A DNA stretch of 64,000 nucleotides from Janthinobacterium sp. 64 (GCF_002813325.1 NZ_PHUG01000001.1:806001-870000); one strand, 5' to 3'; counted from the first letter of the stretch, positions 34,299-43,146 are shown. Notes: a model not told the origin generated them from the sequence alone. Made by a program: numbers and translations.

Positions 34299-35507
34299 TC
34301 AAGGATCGATCTCCGGTGGCGGCCGGCGCAGCGCCATATGTTCCCACACGGCCACCAATACCAGCACGCAGCTGGTGATGCAGGCCAGGATCAAAGGTGA
34401 ATACAGGCGGCCGTAGGCCATCGGGATCAGCGCCAGAATGATCAAAATGCCCAGCAGATGCGACAGCGGCGGCGCGGCGCGCTCGCTGCTGACCCATTTG
34501 AACAGCGCATTGCCCAGCAAATACAGGATCGGCCCGCCCAGCAAGGCGCTGATGCCGGCAAAACTCGCTTCATCCGGATGCACGAGGGCCAGTTCATCGG
34601 CCACGGCGCAAACGATCACGCCGCCCACGATCAGCACGTGGATATACGTGTACGCCTTGCGGGCGATGCGGCCCGGATCTTTCGAATGGGCGATGCGGTG
34701 GTGGCCCGCCTCGGCGCCCGTGTCGAAATAGATCCACCACATGGCGATGCTGCCGACCAGGGCCGACAAGAAGCCCAGCCAGTTGGCGGCCGTCCATTCC
34801 AGTCCGGCAAACGTGGCGCCCGTCACCAGCAACGATTCGCCGAGGGCGATGATGACGAACAGGCCGCAGCGTTCGGCCATGTGGCCGCCATCGACATCCC
34901 AGTCGGCCGTCGTCGAACGGCCCAGGCCAGGCAGGCCGAACTGCATCCACGGGCCGGCCAGGTCGATCAGCAGGGCCGCGCCCCACCAGAAGATGCGCTG
35001 CTCGGGCGACGCGAGGCCGCCGGCGATCCAGAAAAACCCGGACAACACGGCCCACAGGGCGATGCGCTGGAAATTGCGGCGGCGCGACAGCGCTTCATGG
35101 CGCACGGCCCACCAGGCGAACAGGGGCCGCCCCACCTGCATGGCGACATAGGCGCCAGCAAAGGCCAGGCCGCGCGTGCCGAACGCTTCGGGGATAGAGG
35201 CCGACATGATCAGCCCGCCCAGCATCAGCGCAAACAGGCTGATGCGTACGGGAATGCGTTCGGGATCAAGCCAGTTGGTGATCCACGACGTAAAGATCCA
35301 CACCCACCAGACGGCCATCAGCAGCAAGCCCGTCTGCAGCCAGCCCATGGCGCTCAAATGCGCCAGCAAGCCATGCGACAGTTGCGTGACCGCAAACACA
35401 AACACGAGATCGAAGAACAGCTCGATCATGCCCACCTTGCCGCTGTCCTGCCCGCCGCGCGTGCGCAACAGCGATTTTCTCAATTCCATAGCTACTCTTT
35501 CATTCAT
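34299..35507 (-). CDS. Low-temperature-requirement A (LtrA) family membrane protein
   Basis: 402 aa, about 11-12 hydrophobic helices. Family hallmarks: KVGMIELFFDLVFVFAVTQL near the N-terminus and HMAERCGLFVIIALGESLLV in the middle, then WWIYFDTGAEAGHHRIAHSK. LtrA was named from a Listeria cold-growth mutant; the molecular function is unknown, probably transport. Stands alone, convergent with the acetyltransferase gene (13-bp gap). Confidence 0.9.
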   Translation of the reverse strand: MNERVAMELRKSLLRTRGGQDSGKVGMIELFFDLVFVFAVTQLSHGLLAHLSAMGWLQTGLLLMAVWWVWIFTSWITNWLDPERIPVRISLFALMLGGLIMSASIPEAFGTRGLAFAGAYVAMQVGRPLFAWWAVRHEALSRRRNFQRIALWAVLSGFFWIAGGLASPEQRIFWWGAALLIDLAGPWMQFGLPGLGRSTTADWDVDGGHMAERCGLFVIIALGESLLVTGATFAGLEWTAANWLGFLSALVGSIAMWWIYFDTGAEAGHHRIAHSKDPGRIARKAYTYIHVLIVGGVIVCAVADELALVHPDEASFAGISALLGGPILYLLGNALFKWVSSERAAPPLSHLLGILIILALIPMAYGRLYSPLILACITSCVLVLVAVWEHMALRRPPPEIDP

Positions 35508-35535
35508 GCTGGATTAAAACGGTTCTTCGTCGACT

Positions 35536-36489
35536 TTATAGCTTTACGGGTGTCAACAAGGGCAAGCCGGCGAAGTGCGCCGCGAGGTTATCGACCACCA
35601 GCTGGCCCATCGCATGGCGCGTTTCCACGGTCAGGCTGCCGACGTGCGGTGTCAGCACGACGTTTGGCAAGGCGCGCAAGGCGGCGGGTACGCGCGGCTC
35701 GTCGGCGAATACGTCGAGAGCGGCCGCGCCCAGGTGGCCATCCTGCAAGGCGGCGATCAGGGCCACTTCATCGATGAGGGCGCCACGGGCGATGTTGATC
35801 AGGGTGCCTTGCGGACCGAGCGCGTCGAGCACGCTGCGGTCGACGATCTTGCGCGTGGCTGGCGTGCCCGGCGCGCAAACAAAGAGGTAATCGCTTTCCT
35901 GCGCCAGGGCGAGCAAGGATTCGGCGCGCGGCACGGACGTGCCCGTGATGGCGCGCGGCTGGAAGTAGCGCACGTGGACGCCGAAGACGGCCAGGCGCAG
36001 CGCGATGGCCTGGCCGATCTGGCCGAAGCCGAAGATGCCGGCCGTCTTGCCGCGCAGGCTGGACGCTGGGGCGATGGCTACGCGGCGCTCCCAGCCGCCG
36101 TCGCGCACGAAACGGTCGAGCGACACGATATGCCGCGCGCTGGCCAGCAGCAAGGCCAGCGCCACGTCGGCCACGTCGTCCGTCAGCACGTTCGGCGTGG
36201 TGGTGACGGCGATGCCCCGCTCGCGCGCCACGTCGAGCGCCACGCCGTCGAGACCGACGCCGTTGACGGCGATGATTTCCAGCGCCGGCAGCAAGCCCAT
36301 GTCGCTGGCGCTCAAGCCCAGCGCGCCCGTGGTGACGACGGCGCGGATGCCGGGTGCCCGTTCGGCCAGCCAGGCGTGGCGCTCGTCCGCCGGCACTTGC
36401 CAGGCGTAGTGGCAGGCGTATTGCCGCTCCAGCTGCGCGTTGACGGCAGCCGAGGGACTGGGGGCGAGAATGAGGAGTTCGGGTGGCAT
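35536..36489 (-). CDS. D-2-hydroxyacid dehydrogenase (hydroxypyruvate/glyoxylate reductase-like)
   Basis: 317 aa from ATG 36489 (MPPELLILAPSPSAAVNAQL); an upstream ATG at 36528 adds residues without family support. NAD(P)-binding GKTAGIFGFGQIGQAIALRL (G-x-G-x-x-G), then the catalytic set: Arg in LINIARGALIDEVAL, Glu in LDVFADEP, and His in VLTPHVGS. It reduces a 2-keto acid such as glyoxylate or hydroxypyruvate. The N-terminal VNGVGLDGVALDVARERGI region supports the glyoxylate/hydroxypyruvate reductase A subgroup over lactate dehydrogenase. Stands alone. Confidence 0.9.
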   Translation of the reverse strand: MPPELLILAPSPSAAVNAQLERQYACHYAWQVPADERHAWLAERAPGIRAVVTTGALGLSASDMGLLPALEIIAVNGVGLDGVALDVARERGIAVTTTPNVLTDDVADVALALLLASARHIVSLDRFVRDGGWERRVAIAPASSLRGKTAGIFGFGQIGQAIALRLAVFGVHVRYFQPRAITGTSVPRAESLLALAQESDYLFVCAPGTPATRKIVDRSVLDALGPQGTLINIARGALIDEVALIAALQDGHLGAAALDVFADEPRVPAALRALPNVVLTPHVGSLTVETRHAMGQLVVDNLAAHFAGLPLLTPVKL

Positions 36490-36603
36490 GGGCGTCCGGG
36501 TCGGTGTCGGCAAGATTTGCAGACGCAACTTAGCATATTTGAGACCTTGCGGGGGATGGCATCGCCTGTTAGCGCCCCTAAAACCCTGTCCGCCGCGCGG
36601 TCT

Positions 36604-37275
36604 TTAGCCCGGGCAAGGCACGCGTTTTACCTTGCCGCCCGTCTTGAACGGGTCGGCGCCCGCGCCCGGATTGGCATCCAGGCCATAGCAGGTGGCGCGG
36701 CCGGCGCTGACGACGCGCGTGGCGGGGCGGCCATCGGCCGTCAGGTATTCCTCCACGCGGATGATGGGGCCGCCACGCCAGGCGGAGGCGACCAGCTTCT
36801 GGAAGCTGCTTTCGCTCTTCAGGTCGGCTGCGGCCAGCCACGGTTTGTCTTGTTTCAGTTCGCCACGCAAGGCCTTGTCGGCAGCGCCTGCGGCCAGCCG
36901 GGCGCGCGTGTGCAAGTCGGCCGTGGGCGGCGCCGTGGCGGCTGCGGCGGGGAAATCCTCGGCGGGGGCCGTGATGGCTTCTGCAGCCACGGCCGGTGGC
37001 GCAACGATGACGGGCGGCACGCTGGCCTGCGCGCGCGGCAAGGGCGCCGGCATGGGCAGCGGCAAGGCCATCGGCGGCGCCTGCGGCGTTGGCCGGGGCG
37101 GCAGCAGTGTCATGAAAGCCACTTCCGTGTATTGCTTGAGCTGCCGCGCCGGCAGCAAGAGGAAGTACAGGCCCAGCACGTGCATGGCCAGGATCAGCGC
37201 GACGGCCGCGCCTTTCAGGCTCAAGCCATCCCGCATGCGCATGGAAGCGGACGGTAGATAGTGGTGCAATGGCAT
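36604..37275 (-). CDS. TonB-like membrane-anchored Pro/Ala-rich protein
   Basis: 223 aa. Cytoplasmic N-terminus, one helix (about 22-43, AAVALILAMHVLGLYFLLLP), then a Pro/Ala-rich periplasmic stretch (57-118) as in TonB, then a C-terminal segment VEEYLTADGRPATRVVSAGR with a paired Cys (ATCYGLDANPG and RVPCPG). The C-terminus does not look like a TonB C-terminal domain, so it is a TonB-like architecture of unknown function. Its position 125 bp from the remnant of a TonB-dependent receptor is suggestive only. Confidence 0.65.
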   Translation of the reverse strand: MPLHHYLPSASMRMRDGLSLKGAAVALILAMHVLGLYFLLLPARQLKQYTEVAFMTLLPPRPTPQAPPMALPLPMPAPLPRAQASVPPVIVAPPAVAAEAITAPAEDFPAAAATAPPTADLHTRARLAAGAADKALRGELKQDKPWLAAADLKSESSFQKLVASAWRGGPIIRVEEYLTADGRPATRVVSAGRATCYGLDANPGAGADPFKTGGKVKRVPCPG

Positions 37276-37400
37276 GCGGTTTCCTGTGGGCGCCGGGCGC
37301 GATGGCCCATTCTAGCGAAACTTGACCTTAGGCATTAATAAATCCGCAAGGTATCGTCTGGCGCGCCCTTTCCCGCCAGATTCCAGTGCCTGCTCCGGCA

Positions 37401-37565
37401 GTTGTTGTACGAAGGACGACTTTTTTCAACATTCTGGCCGGCCTGCTGCCGCGCCAGTTTGTCGCCTCCGAGTTGCTTGAGCGCGTGGAAGTGTTCCGTG
37501 GCGCGAATACCTACATCAATGGCGCGCCGCGCACCGTCGTCGTCTCCGCCTCGGTCGACTTCTAA
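37401..37565 (+). pseudogene. Remnant of a TonB-dependent siderophore receptor (plug fused to C-terminus by internal deletion)
   Basis: Reading frame starting at 37401 and ending with TAA at 37563-37565 gives GLLPRQFVASELLERVEVFR followed by GANTYINGA, the highly conserved plug-domain segment of FhuE/FpvA-like receptors, and then directly PRTVVVSASVDF-stop, the typical outer-membrane C-terminus (terminal Phe). Some 500-600 residues of barrel are missing. There is no start codon or signal peptide in frame. GC-rich GGCGCG runs at the junction could have mediated the deletion. Too short to be functional. Confidence 0.65.
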
Positions 37566-37645
37566 ACGCTCATTCCATGCCCGGCAAGGGCGCCGCGCCG
37601 CGTGCGCCCCTGTGCAATCGCTTGTGCCTGGGCGACAATGCGCGC

Positions 37646-38527
37646 ATGACACTGCGCCCCGCCCTCCTCTCCCTGTTGCTCTTCGCCACCGCCGGCACCG
37701 CCCTTGCCCAAAAGCAAGCCGCCTGTCCCTACGCCGCCTGGAAGAGCGGCTTCAAGGGCGATGCCCGGGCGCAAGCCACGTGTTTGCTGCGTCCCGTGAA
37801 ACTGTATGCGCGCCTGGGCGACAGCGCGCCGCTGCCAGACTTCCTTGCCGCCCGCATCGGCCAGCGCACGGGCATCGCCCCGGCCCGGCTGCGCGCCTGG
37901 CTGGCGCAGCAATCGGTCAGCGAGGCGGACGTGGGCGGCGCCGTCGACGCGCCATTGTCGCGCGCCGTGGGCCGGCTGGCCGCACCGATGGCCCGCTATT
38001 TCGTCATCCACGACACCAGCTACCCGAATTTCCTGCTGGAATCCATTCCTGCCCACATCAACGACGCCAGCTGGGATTTCAACAACTTTACCTTGCGCAA
38101 TCCGGCGCTGGGCGGCGGCCCGAAGGGACACGTGTACGTCAACCGCCTCGGCGAGTCATTGTCGGTGCGCGACTTTGGCACGCCCGGCTACGCCAGCAAG
38201 CTGGAGAAGGACAAGCCCTCGCTGACGGGCCTGTTCCTGCACGTGGAACTGGTGCAGCCGCGCCACTCCGTGCCCGGCGGCGGCAGGGGCAACGATGGCC
38301 TGGCGCCCGATCCCGGCTTTACGCCCGCGCAATACGAGCGCCTGGCCCTGCTGTACATCGCCGCCAGCGTACGCAAGGGCACGTGGCTGATCCCCGCCTT
38401 CCACGCCGTGATCGACACAGGTTTTGCGAATGGTCATGACGATCCGCAGAACTTTTCGCTAGAGCTGTGGGATGCGGCCCTGGCCCATTTGAGCGCCGTC
38501 ATGACAGGCGCCGACGCGCCGAATTGA
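37646..38527 (+). CDS. Secreted protein with amidase-like histidine motifs (293 aa)
   Basis: ATG 37646 gives the signal peptide MTLRPALLSLLLFATAGTALA; a longer frame from 37577 lacks one. The mature protein contains MARYFVIHDTSYPNFLLES, GLFLHVELVQPRHSVPGGG and LIPAFHAVIDTGFANGHDDP. The spacing of His-containing motifs (VIHDTS, HVELVQ, FHAVID) recalls peptidoglycan amidases of the Amidase_2/PGRP fold, in which the histidines bind zinc. The similarity is weak and I rate it as a possibility only. It starts 80 bp after the receptor remnant and has no obvious operon partner. Confidence 0.65.
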   Translation: MTLRPALLSLLLFATAGTALAQKQAACPYAAWKSGFKGDARAQATCLLRPVKLYARLGDSAPLPDFLAARIGQRTGIAPARLRAWLAQQSVSEADVGGAVDAPLSRAVGRLAAPMARYFVIHDTSYPNFLLESIPAHINDASWDFNNFTLRNPALGGGPKGHVYVNRLGESLSVRDFGTPGYASKLEKDKPSLTGLFLHVELVQPRHSVPGGGRGNDGLAPDPGFTPAQYERLALLYIAASVRKGTWLIPAFHAVIDTGFANGHDDPQNFSLELWDAALAHLSAVMTGADAPN

Positions 38528-38597
38528 ACGCCACCCGCGCGCTGATTTGGAGGATACTTTAGCTCCCGCCGAAGCTTCGTGCGGATGGAGAGCTGCG

Positions 38598-39725
38598 ATG
38601 ACCTATGCCTCTGACCAGAAAATGCACACGCTGGACGTGCCCGCCCGCACGCGGCGGCTCTTCAGCATGCGCGACGCCGTGCTGACGCAGTGGGAACACG
38701 AAGTGCGCGCCAAGGTGCGCGGCGCCGACGCCTTGCTCACGCCCATCCTGATCAATACCTTGCCCGCCTTCTTCGACAATCTGGCCGAAGCGCTGACGCC
38801 AGGCTATCCGCGCGACAATGCCACCAGCAATACCAACGCTCCTGCCGTGCATGGCAACGAACGGGCGCGCATGACCAGCTATGGCCCGGAGCAAGTGATC
38901 CAGGAATACCAGATCTTCCGCGACTGTTTCGCCGACGCAGCCCTCGAGGCGGGCGTGCCGCTGCGGCGCCGCGACTGGAAGGTGATCAATGCCTCGATCG
39001 ATACGGGCATCCGCGAAGCCATCCTGGAATTTACGGCCATGCACGACAGCTTTCAGCGGCGCATCGCGGCCGGCCTGTCGCACGACATGCGCAATCCCCT
39101 CTCCGTCATGCTCAACAGTGCCCAACTGCTGCAGCGGCGCGCGCAGCAGGTCGACGTGCCGGCCCTGGCGTCGAAAATTCTCGAACACGGCAAGCGCCTC
39201 GACGAGATGATCCAGGAATTGCTCGATACGCTCAGCTACCACCGGGGGCAAAAGCTGCCGCTGGTGCTGCAGCGCTTCGACATCCTGCCGCTGGCGCGCA
39301 AGGTGGGCGACAGCGTCAATACGGGCCACCCGGGCAAGTGCCTGGTCACGGGCGCGTCCGTCACCGGCTGGTGGTGCGAAAATTCGCTGCGCCGGGCCTT
39401 GGAAAACCTCGTGGGCAATGCCCTCAAGTACGGCGACGAAGGCCCCATCCATATTCACGTCAACACCCTGCGAGAACGCATGATACTCACCGTGCACAAC
39501 ACGGGCAGCAGCATCGCGCCCGAGCAGACGGAGCGCATCTTCGAATACCTGCGCCGCGAACACCAGGGCAGCGCGCCCGGCTGGGGCATCGGCCTGCCCT
39601 TCGTGCAAAACGTGGCGGAAAGCCATGGCGGCAGCGCGCTGGTCGACAGTGCGCCGGAGACGGGCACCACGTTTACCATCGACCTGCCCGTCGATTGCCG
39701 CCCCTTCGTTACGCCAGACGCCTGA
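38598..39725 (+). CDS. Soluble sensor histidine kinase with RsbRD-like N-terminus
   Basis: 375 aa from ATG 38598, with GGAG 7 bp upstream; a longer frame lacks support. No membrane helix. Residues 15-130 resemble an RsbRD/globin-like helical sensor domain (FSMRDAVLTQWEHEVRAKVR, LLTPILINTLPAFFDNLAEA). H-box GLSHDMRNPLSVMLNSAQLL (His phosphoacceptor), N-box LRRALENLVGNALKYGD, and G-boxes SAPGWGIGLPFVQNVAESHG and APETGTTFTI. No response-regulator gene is adjacent, so it is an orphan or is split from its partner. It ends 185 bp before the Anbu operon. Confidence 0.9.
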   Translation: MTYASDQKMHTLDVPARTRRLFSMRDAVLTQWEHEVRAKVRGADALLTPILINTLPAFFDNLAEALTPGYPRDNATSNTNAPAVHGNERARMTSYGPEQVIQEYQIFRDCFADAALEAGVPLRRRDWKVINASIDTGIREAILEFTAMHDSFQRRIAAGLSHDMRNPLSVMLNSAQLLQRRAQQVDVPALASKILEHGKRLDEMIQELLDTLSYHRGQKLPLVLQRFDILPLARKVGDSVNTGHPGKCLVTGASVTGWWCENSLRRALENLVGNALKYGDEGPIHIHVNTLRERMILTVHNTGSSIAPEQTERIFEYLRREHQGSAPGWGIGLPFVQNVAESHGGSALVDSAPETGTTFTIDLPVDCRPFVTPDA

Positions 39726-39782
39726 TTTCACGCGCCCGCGCCCCATAGCCCTGCAGCATCGACGCCGAATCGATGCAATAGC

Positions 39783-39797
39783 GCACCAAAGCGGTGC
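39783..39797 (+). promoter_or_regulatory. NtrC-type enhancer box upstream of the Anbu operon
   Basis: GCACC-AAAGC-GGTGC matches the NtrC half-site arrangement (GCACC-N5-GGTGC) exactly. It lies about 60 bp upstream of the -24 element at 39857 and about 90 bp upstream of the expected start point. A second dyad, GCATCGA/TCGATGC (39756-39762, 39770-39776), sits 20 bp further upstream and may be a weaker site. Confidence 0.7.
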
Positions 39798-39856
39798 GGC
39801 GCATGGATTTCCGCCACAAAAATGGTCATATATACACGTTCGTTCGGCTGCCGTGT

Positions 39857-39872
39857 TGGCACGCTTCCTGCT
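39857..39872 (+). promoter_or_regulatory. Sigma-54 (-24/-12) promoter of the Anbu operon
   Basis: TGGCAC (39857-39862), 5 bp, then CTGCT (39868-39872) against the consensus TGGCAC-N5-TTGC(A/T): only one mismatch, with the GG and GC doublets at exact spacing. The expected start is near 39883, giving a 27-nt leader with AAGGGAA before the ATG at 39910. Confidence 0.78.
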
Positions 39873-39909
39873 GAGCTATACATAGACACGGCTCAAGGGA
39901 AATCACAAC

Positions 39910-41379
39910 ATGGCAAATTTTTTCAATGAAATGACTGCGGATGACGTGGGATCGGACAGCACCGTACGCGAACACTATCGTGAATTTGGCAACTGGCTGG
40001 CGCAGCAGTCTCCCGAGACCATCGCCCGCAAGCGGGCCGAAGCCGACCTGACGTTTCGCCGCGTCGGCATCACCTTCGCCGTGTATGGCGACGATGCCGG
40101 CACGGAACGCCTGATTCCATTCGACACCATCCCGCGCATCATCCCCGCCGCCGAATGGGCGCAGATGCAGACGGGCCTGGTGCAGCGCGTGCAAGCCTTG
40201 AATATGTTCATCCATGATATTTATCATGAGCAAAACATCATCAAGGCGGGCATCATTCCCGCCGAGCAAATCTACAAGAATGCCCAGTACCGCCCGGAAA
40301 TGCAGGGCATTGCCGTCGCGTCCGACATTTACGCCCACATCGCGGGCGTCGACATCGTGCGCGCGGGCCAGGGCGAATTTTATGTACTGGAAGACAATCT
40401 GCGCGTGCCGTCCGGCGTGTCCTACATGCTGGAAGACCGCAAGATGATGATGCGGCTGTTCCCGGAACTGTTCGCGCGCAACCGCATCGCCCCCGTCGAC
40501 CATTACCCGGACATGCTGCTCGACAACCTGCGCTCCGTCGCCCCGATGGGCGTCGATGACCCCACGGTCGTCGTCATGACACCGGGCATGTACAACTCCG
40601 CCTATTTCGAGCATGCGTTTTTGGCCCAGCAAATGGGCGTGGAACTGGTCGAAGGCAAGGATCTGTTCGTCAACGATAACTCGGTCTACATGCGCACCAC
40701 GCGCGGCCCCAAGAGAGTCGACGTGATCTATCGCCGCGTGGACGACGATTTCCTCGACCCGCTGGCCTTCCGCTCCGATTCCTCGCTGGGCGTGCCTGGC
40801 CTGCTGTCCGTGTATCGCGCCGGACGTGTCACCCTGGCGAACGCCATCGGCACGGGCGTGGCCGACGACAAGTCGATCTATCCTTTTGTTCCCGACATGA
40901 TCAAGTTTTACCTGTCGCAGGAACCCATACTCAACAACGTGCCCACCTACCAGTGCCGCAAGAGCGCCGATCTGTCCTACGTGCTGGCCAATTTGCCGAA
41001 ACTCGTCGTCAAGGAAGTGCATGGCGCGGGCGGCTACGGCATGCTGGTGGGGCCGGCGTCGAGCGCCGCGCAGATCGAGGATTTCCGCCAGCGCCTGCTG
41101 GCCAATCCGGGCGGCTACATCGCCCAGCCAACCCTTGCCCTGTCCGCCTGCCCCACGTATGTGGATGCGGGCATCGCGCCGCGCCACATCGACTTGCGCC
41201 CGTTCGTGCTGTCCGGCAAGACGATTTCCATGGTGCCCGGCGGCCTGACCCGCGTGGCGCTCGGCGAAGGCTCGCTGGTGGTCAACTCCTCGCAAGGGGG
41301 CGGCACCAAGGATACCTGGGTACTGGAAGCCACATTATCAGAAGAAAAAGCAGCTTTTGCAGGAGAGAAAACATGCTGA
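39910..41379 (+). CDS. Circularly permuted ATP-grasp protein (DUF404/DUF407)
   Basis: 489 aa cytosolic protein of the circularly permuted ATP-grasp type, thought to form amide or peptide bonds with ATP. Signatures: MFIHDIYHEQNIIKAGIIPA, EFYVLEDNLRVPSGVSYMLE, VVVMTPGMYNSAYFEHAFLA, RRVDDDFLDPLAFRSDSSLG, LVVKEVHGAGGYGMLVGP, and the C-terminal MVPGGLTRVALGEGSLVVNSS region that contributes nucleotide and metal contacts. First gene of a four-gene cluster with alpha-E, transglutaminase and Anbu. Its stop overlaps the start of the alpha-E gene. Control by the sigma-54/NtrC elements just upstream is strongly suggested. Confidence 0.92.
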   Translation: MANFFNEMTADDVGSDSTVREHYREFGNWLAQQSPETIARKRAEADLTFRRVGITFAVYGDDAGTERLIPFDTIPRIIPAAEWAQMQTGLVQRVQALNMFIHDIYHEQNIIKAGIIPAEQIYKNAQYRPEMQGIAVASDIYAHIAGVDIVRAGQGEFYVLEDNLRVPSGVSYMLEDRKMMMRLFPELFARNRIAPVDHYPDMLLDNLRSVAPMGVDDPTVVVMTPGMYNSAYFEHAFLAQQMGVELVEGKDLFVNDNSVYMRTTRGPKRVDVIYRRVDDDFLDPLAFRSDSSLGVPGLLSVYRAGRVTLANAIGTGVADDKSIYPFVPDMIKFYLSQEPILNNVPTYQCRKSADLSYVLANLPKLVVKEVHGAGGYGMLVGPASSAAQIEDFRQRLLANPGGYIAQPTLALSACPTYVDAGIAPRHIDLRPFVLSGKTISMVPGGLTRVALGEGSLVVNSSQGGGTKDTWVLEATLSEEKAAFAGEKTC

Positions 41380-42317
41380 GCCGCACCGCCGATCATTTGT
41401 TCTGGATGGCCCGCTACACGGAGCGGGCGGAAAACACGGCGCGCATGCTCGACGTCAACATGCAAACGTCCATGCTGCCGCAGTCCGAACAGGACGCGGA
41501 GCAAGGCTGGCGCGCCACCCTGGGCATTTCCGAGCTGCAAAGCGCCTACGACCACAAATATGGGCGCTTCCACACGCGCGACGTGCTCGACTTCATGGTG
41601 CGCGACCCGAACAACCCGTCGTCCATCCTGGCCTGCCTGACGGGCGCGCGCGAAAACGCCCGCGCCGTGCGGGGGACTTTGACGACGGAAGTGTGGGAAA
41701 TCCAGAACGCCACCTGGCTCGACATGCAGAAACGCTTGAACAGCAATCTGCTGGAGACGGACCCCAGCGCCTTCTTCGAATGGGTCAAATACCGCTCGCA
41801 CCTGTCTCGCGGGGTCACGTTGGGCACCATGCTCAAGGACGAGGCGATCCACTTCATTCGCCTGGGCACCTTTCTGGAGCGGGCCGACAACACGGCGCGC
41901 ATCCTCGACGTGAAGTTCCACGGCGCGCGCGACACGTCGAAAGACATCACCCAGCGCGACTTTTACTACTGGGCGGCCCTGCTGCGCTCGGTGTCCGGCT
42001 TCGAGATCTACCGCAAGGTCTACCGCGACGTGATCACCCCGGCGCGGGTGGCGGAGTTGCTGATGCTGCGCGGCGACATGCCCAGGTCCTTGCTTGCCTG
42101 CATGGATGACGTGGTGGAAAATTTAAAACACATCCGCAACGATGTGTCGGCCGATACGGAACGGTTTGCGGGCAAACTGCACGCGGAACTGAAATTCGGC
42201 CATATCGACGACATCATGAAGGCGGGTTTGCACCATACCTTGACGGAGTTTCTGGAAAACATTTACGACCTGGGCAACCGGGTCAGCCGCGACTTCCTCG
42301 TTCCCTTGGCGGCCTGA
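41373..42317 (+). CDS. Alpha-E domain protein (DUF403)
   Basis: 314 aa all-helical protein, full-length match to the alpha-E family (LSRTADHLFWMARYTERAEN, TARMLDVNMQ, TLGISELQSAYDHKYG, FHTRDVLDFMVRDPNNPSSI, FIRLGTFLERADNTARILDV). ATG 41373 follows AGGAGAG and overlaps the ATP-grasp stop; the frame stays open upstream but has no start signal there. Always found with circularly permuted ATP-grasp proteins and transglutaminases, and proposed to assist amide-bond formation. Its own stop overlaps the next start by 1 bp (ATG at 42317). Confidence 0.92.
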   Translation: MLSRTADHLFWMARYTERAENTARMLDVNMQTSMLPQSEQDAEQGWRATLGISELQSAYDHKYGRFHTRDVLDFMVRDPNNPSSILACLTGARENARAVRGTLTTEVWEIQNATWLDMQKRLNSNLLETDPSAFFEWVKYRSHLSRGVTLGTMLKDEAIHFIRLGTFLERADNTARILDVKFHGARDTSKDITQRDFYYWAALLRSVSGFEIYRKVYRDVITPARVAELLMLRGDMPRSLLACMDDVVENLKHIRNDVSADTERFAGKLHAELKFGHIDDIMKAGLHHTLTEFLENIYDLGNRVSRDFLVPLAA

Positions 42318-43126
42318 TGCAGCTCACCATCCGCCACGCTACCCATTACGCCTACAGTGCACCGCTGGCCTACACCATCCAGCAACTGCACCTGACGCCG
42401 CGTATCGAGCCGCAGCAGCGGGCTCTGTCCTGGCACATCAGCACGCCGGGCCGGTGCCACGCCTACACGGATGCCTACGGCAATCTGTCGCACATGCTGA
42501 CGATTAACGGCAGCCATCAATCGCTGAGCCTGGTGGCGCATGGCGTGGTGGAAACCATCTACCCGCACAAGGGACGGCTGAACCTGGTCGACACGCTCTC
42601 GCCGCTGTTGTTTACCATGCCGACGGCCCTGACGCAGGCCGATTCCGCCATCCTCGACCTGGCGGCCGCCAGCCTGCCGGACCGCACAGTCACGGCAGGC
42701 ACGGGCCATCTGCTGCGCCTGGCCGAGCACATCGTCGGCAAGGTCGCGTATGCAAGCGGCGCCACCATGGTCACCACCACGGCCGGCGACGCGCTGGCCC
42801 TGGGGCGCGGCGTGTGCCAGGACCATGCGCACCTGTTTTTGGCTTGCTGCCACGCCTGGGGCATCCCGGCCCGCTATGTCTCCGGCTATATCGATCCGGG
42901 CACGACGGGCCACGCGGCCAGCCATGCCTGGGTCGACGCCTGGGCCGAAGACCCGGATTTCGCGGGCTGGGTCAGCATCGATGTGACCCACGCGCGGCTG
43001 ATGACGGATGCGTATTGCCGCCTGGCCATCGGACGCGACTACGATTCTGCCGCGCCCGTGCGCGGCGTGCGCCAGGGTGGCGGCACGGAAACGTTGAGCG
43101 TCGACGTGCAGATCGTGCCTGTATGA
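42317..43126 (+). CDS. Bacterial transglutaminase-like protease/ligase
   Basis: 269 aa. N-terminal beta domain (MQLTIRHATHYAYSAPLAYT, IQQLHLTPR), then a papain-like core with the Cys-His-Asp triad: C167 in GRGVCQDHAHLFLACC, H203 in ASHAWVDAWAE and D222 in SIDVTHARL. Typical of the transglutaminase-like proteins in ATP-grasp/alpha-E clusters, which may cleave or make isopeptide bonds. No signal peptide, so cytosolic. Coupled to the alpha-E gene by overlap and followed after 90 bp by the Anbu gene. Confidence 0.93.
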   Translation: MQLTIRHATHYAYSAPLAYTIQQLHLTPRIEPQQRALSWHISTPGRCHAYTDAYGNLSHMLTINGSHQSLSLVAHGVVETIYPHKGRLNLVDTLSPLLFTMPTALTQADSAILDLAAASLPDRTVTAGTGHLLRLAEHIVGKVAYASGATMVTTTAGDALALGRGVCQDHAHLFLACCHAWGIPARYVSGYIDPGTTGHAASHAWVDAWAEDPDFAGWVSIDVTHARLMTDAYCRLAIGRDYDSAAPVRGVRQGGGTETLSVDVQIVPV

Positions 43127-43146
43127 CTGGCAGAAATGAGGCTGGG

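Noticed and set aside
37402..38439. 345-codon frame across the receptor remnant and the secreted protein
   Set aside because: Not in the receptor frame or the signal-peptide frame; Arg-rich translation with no motifs.
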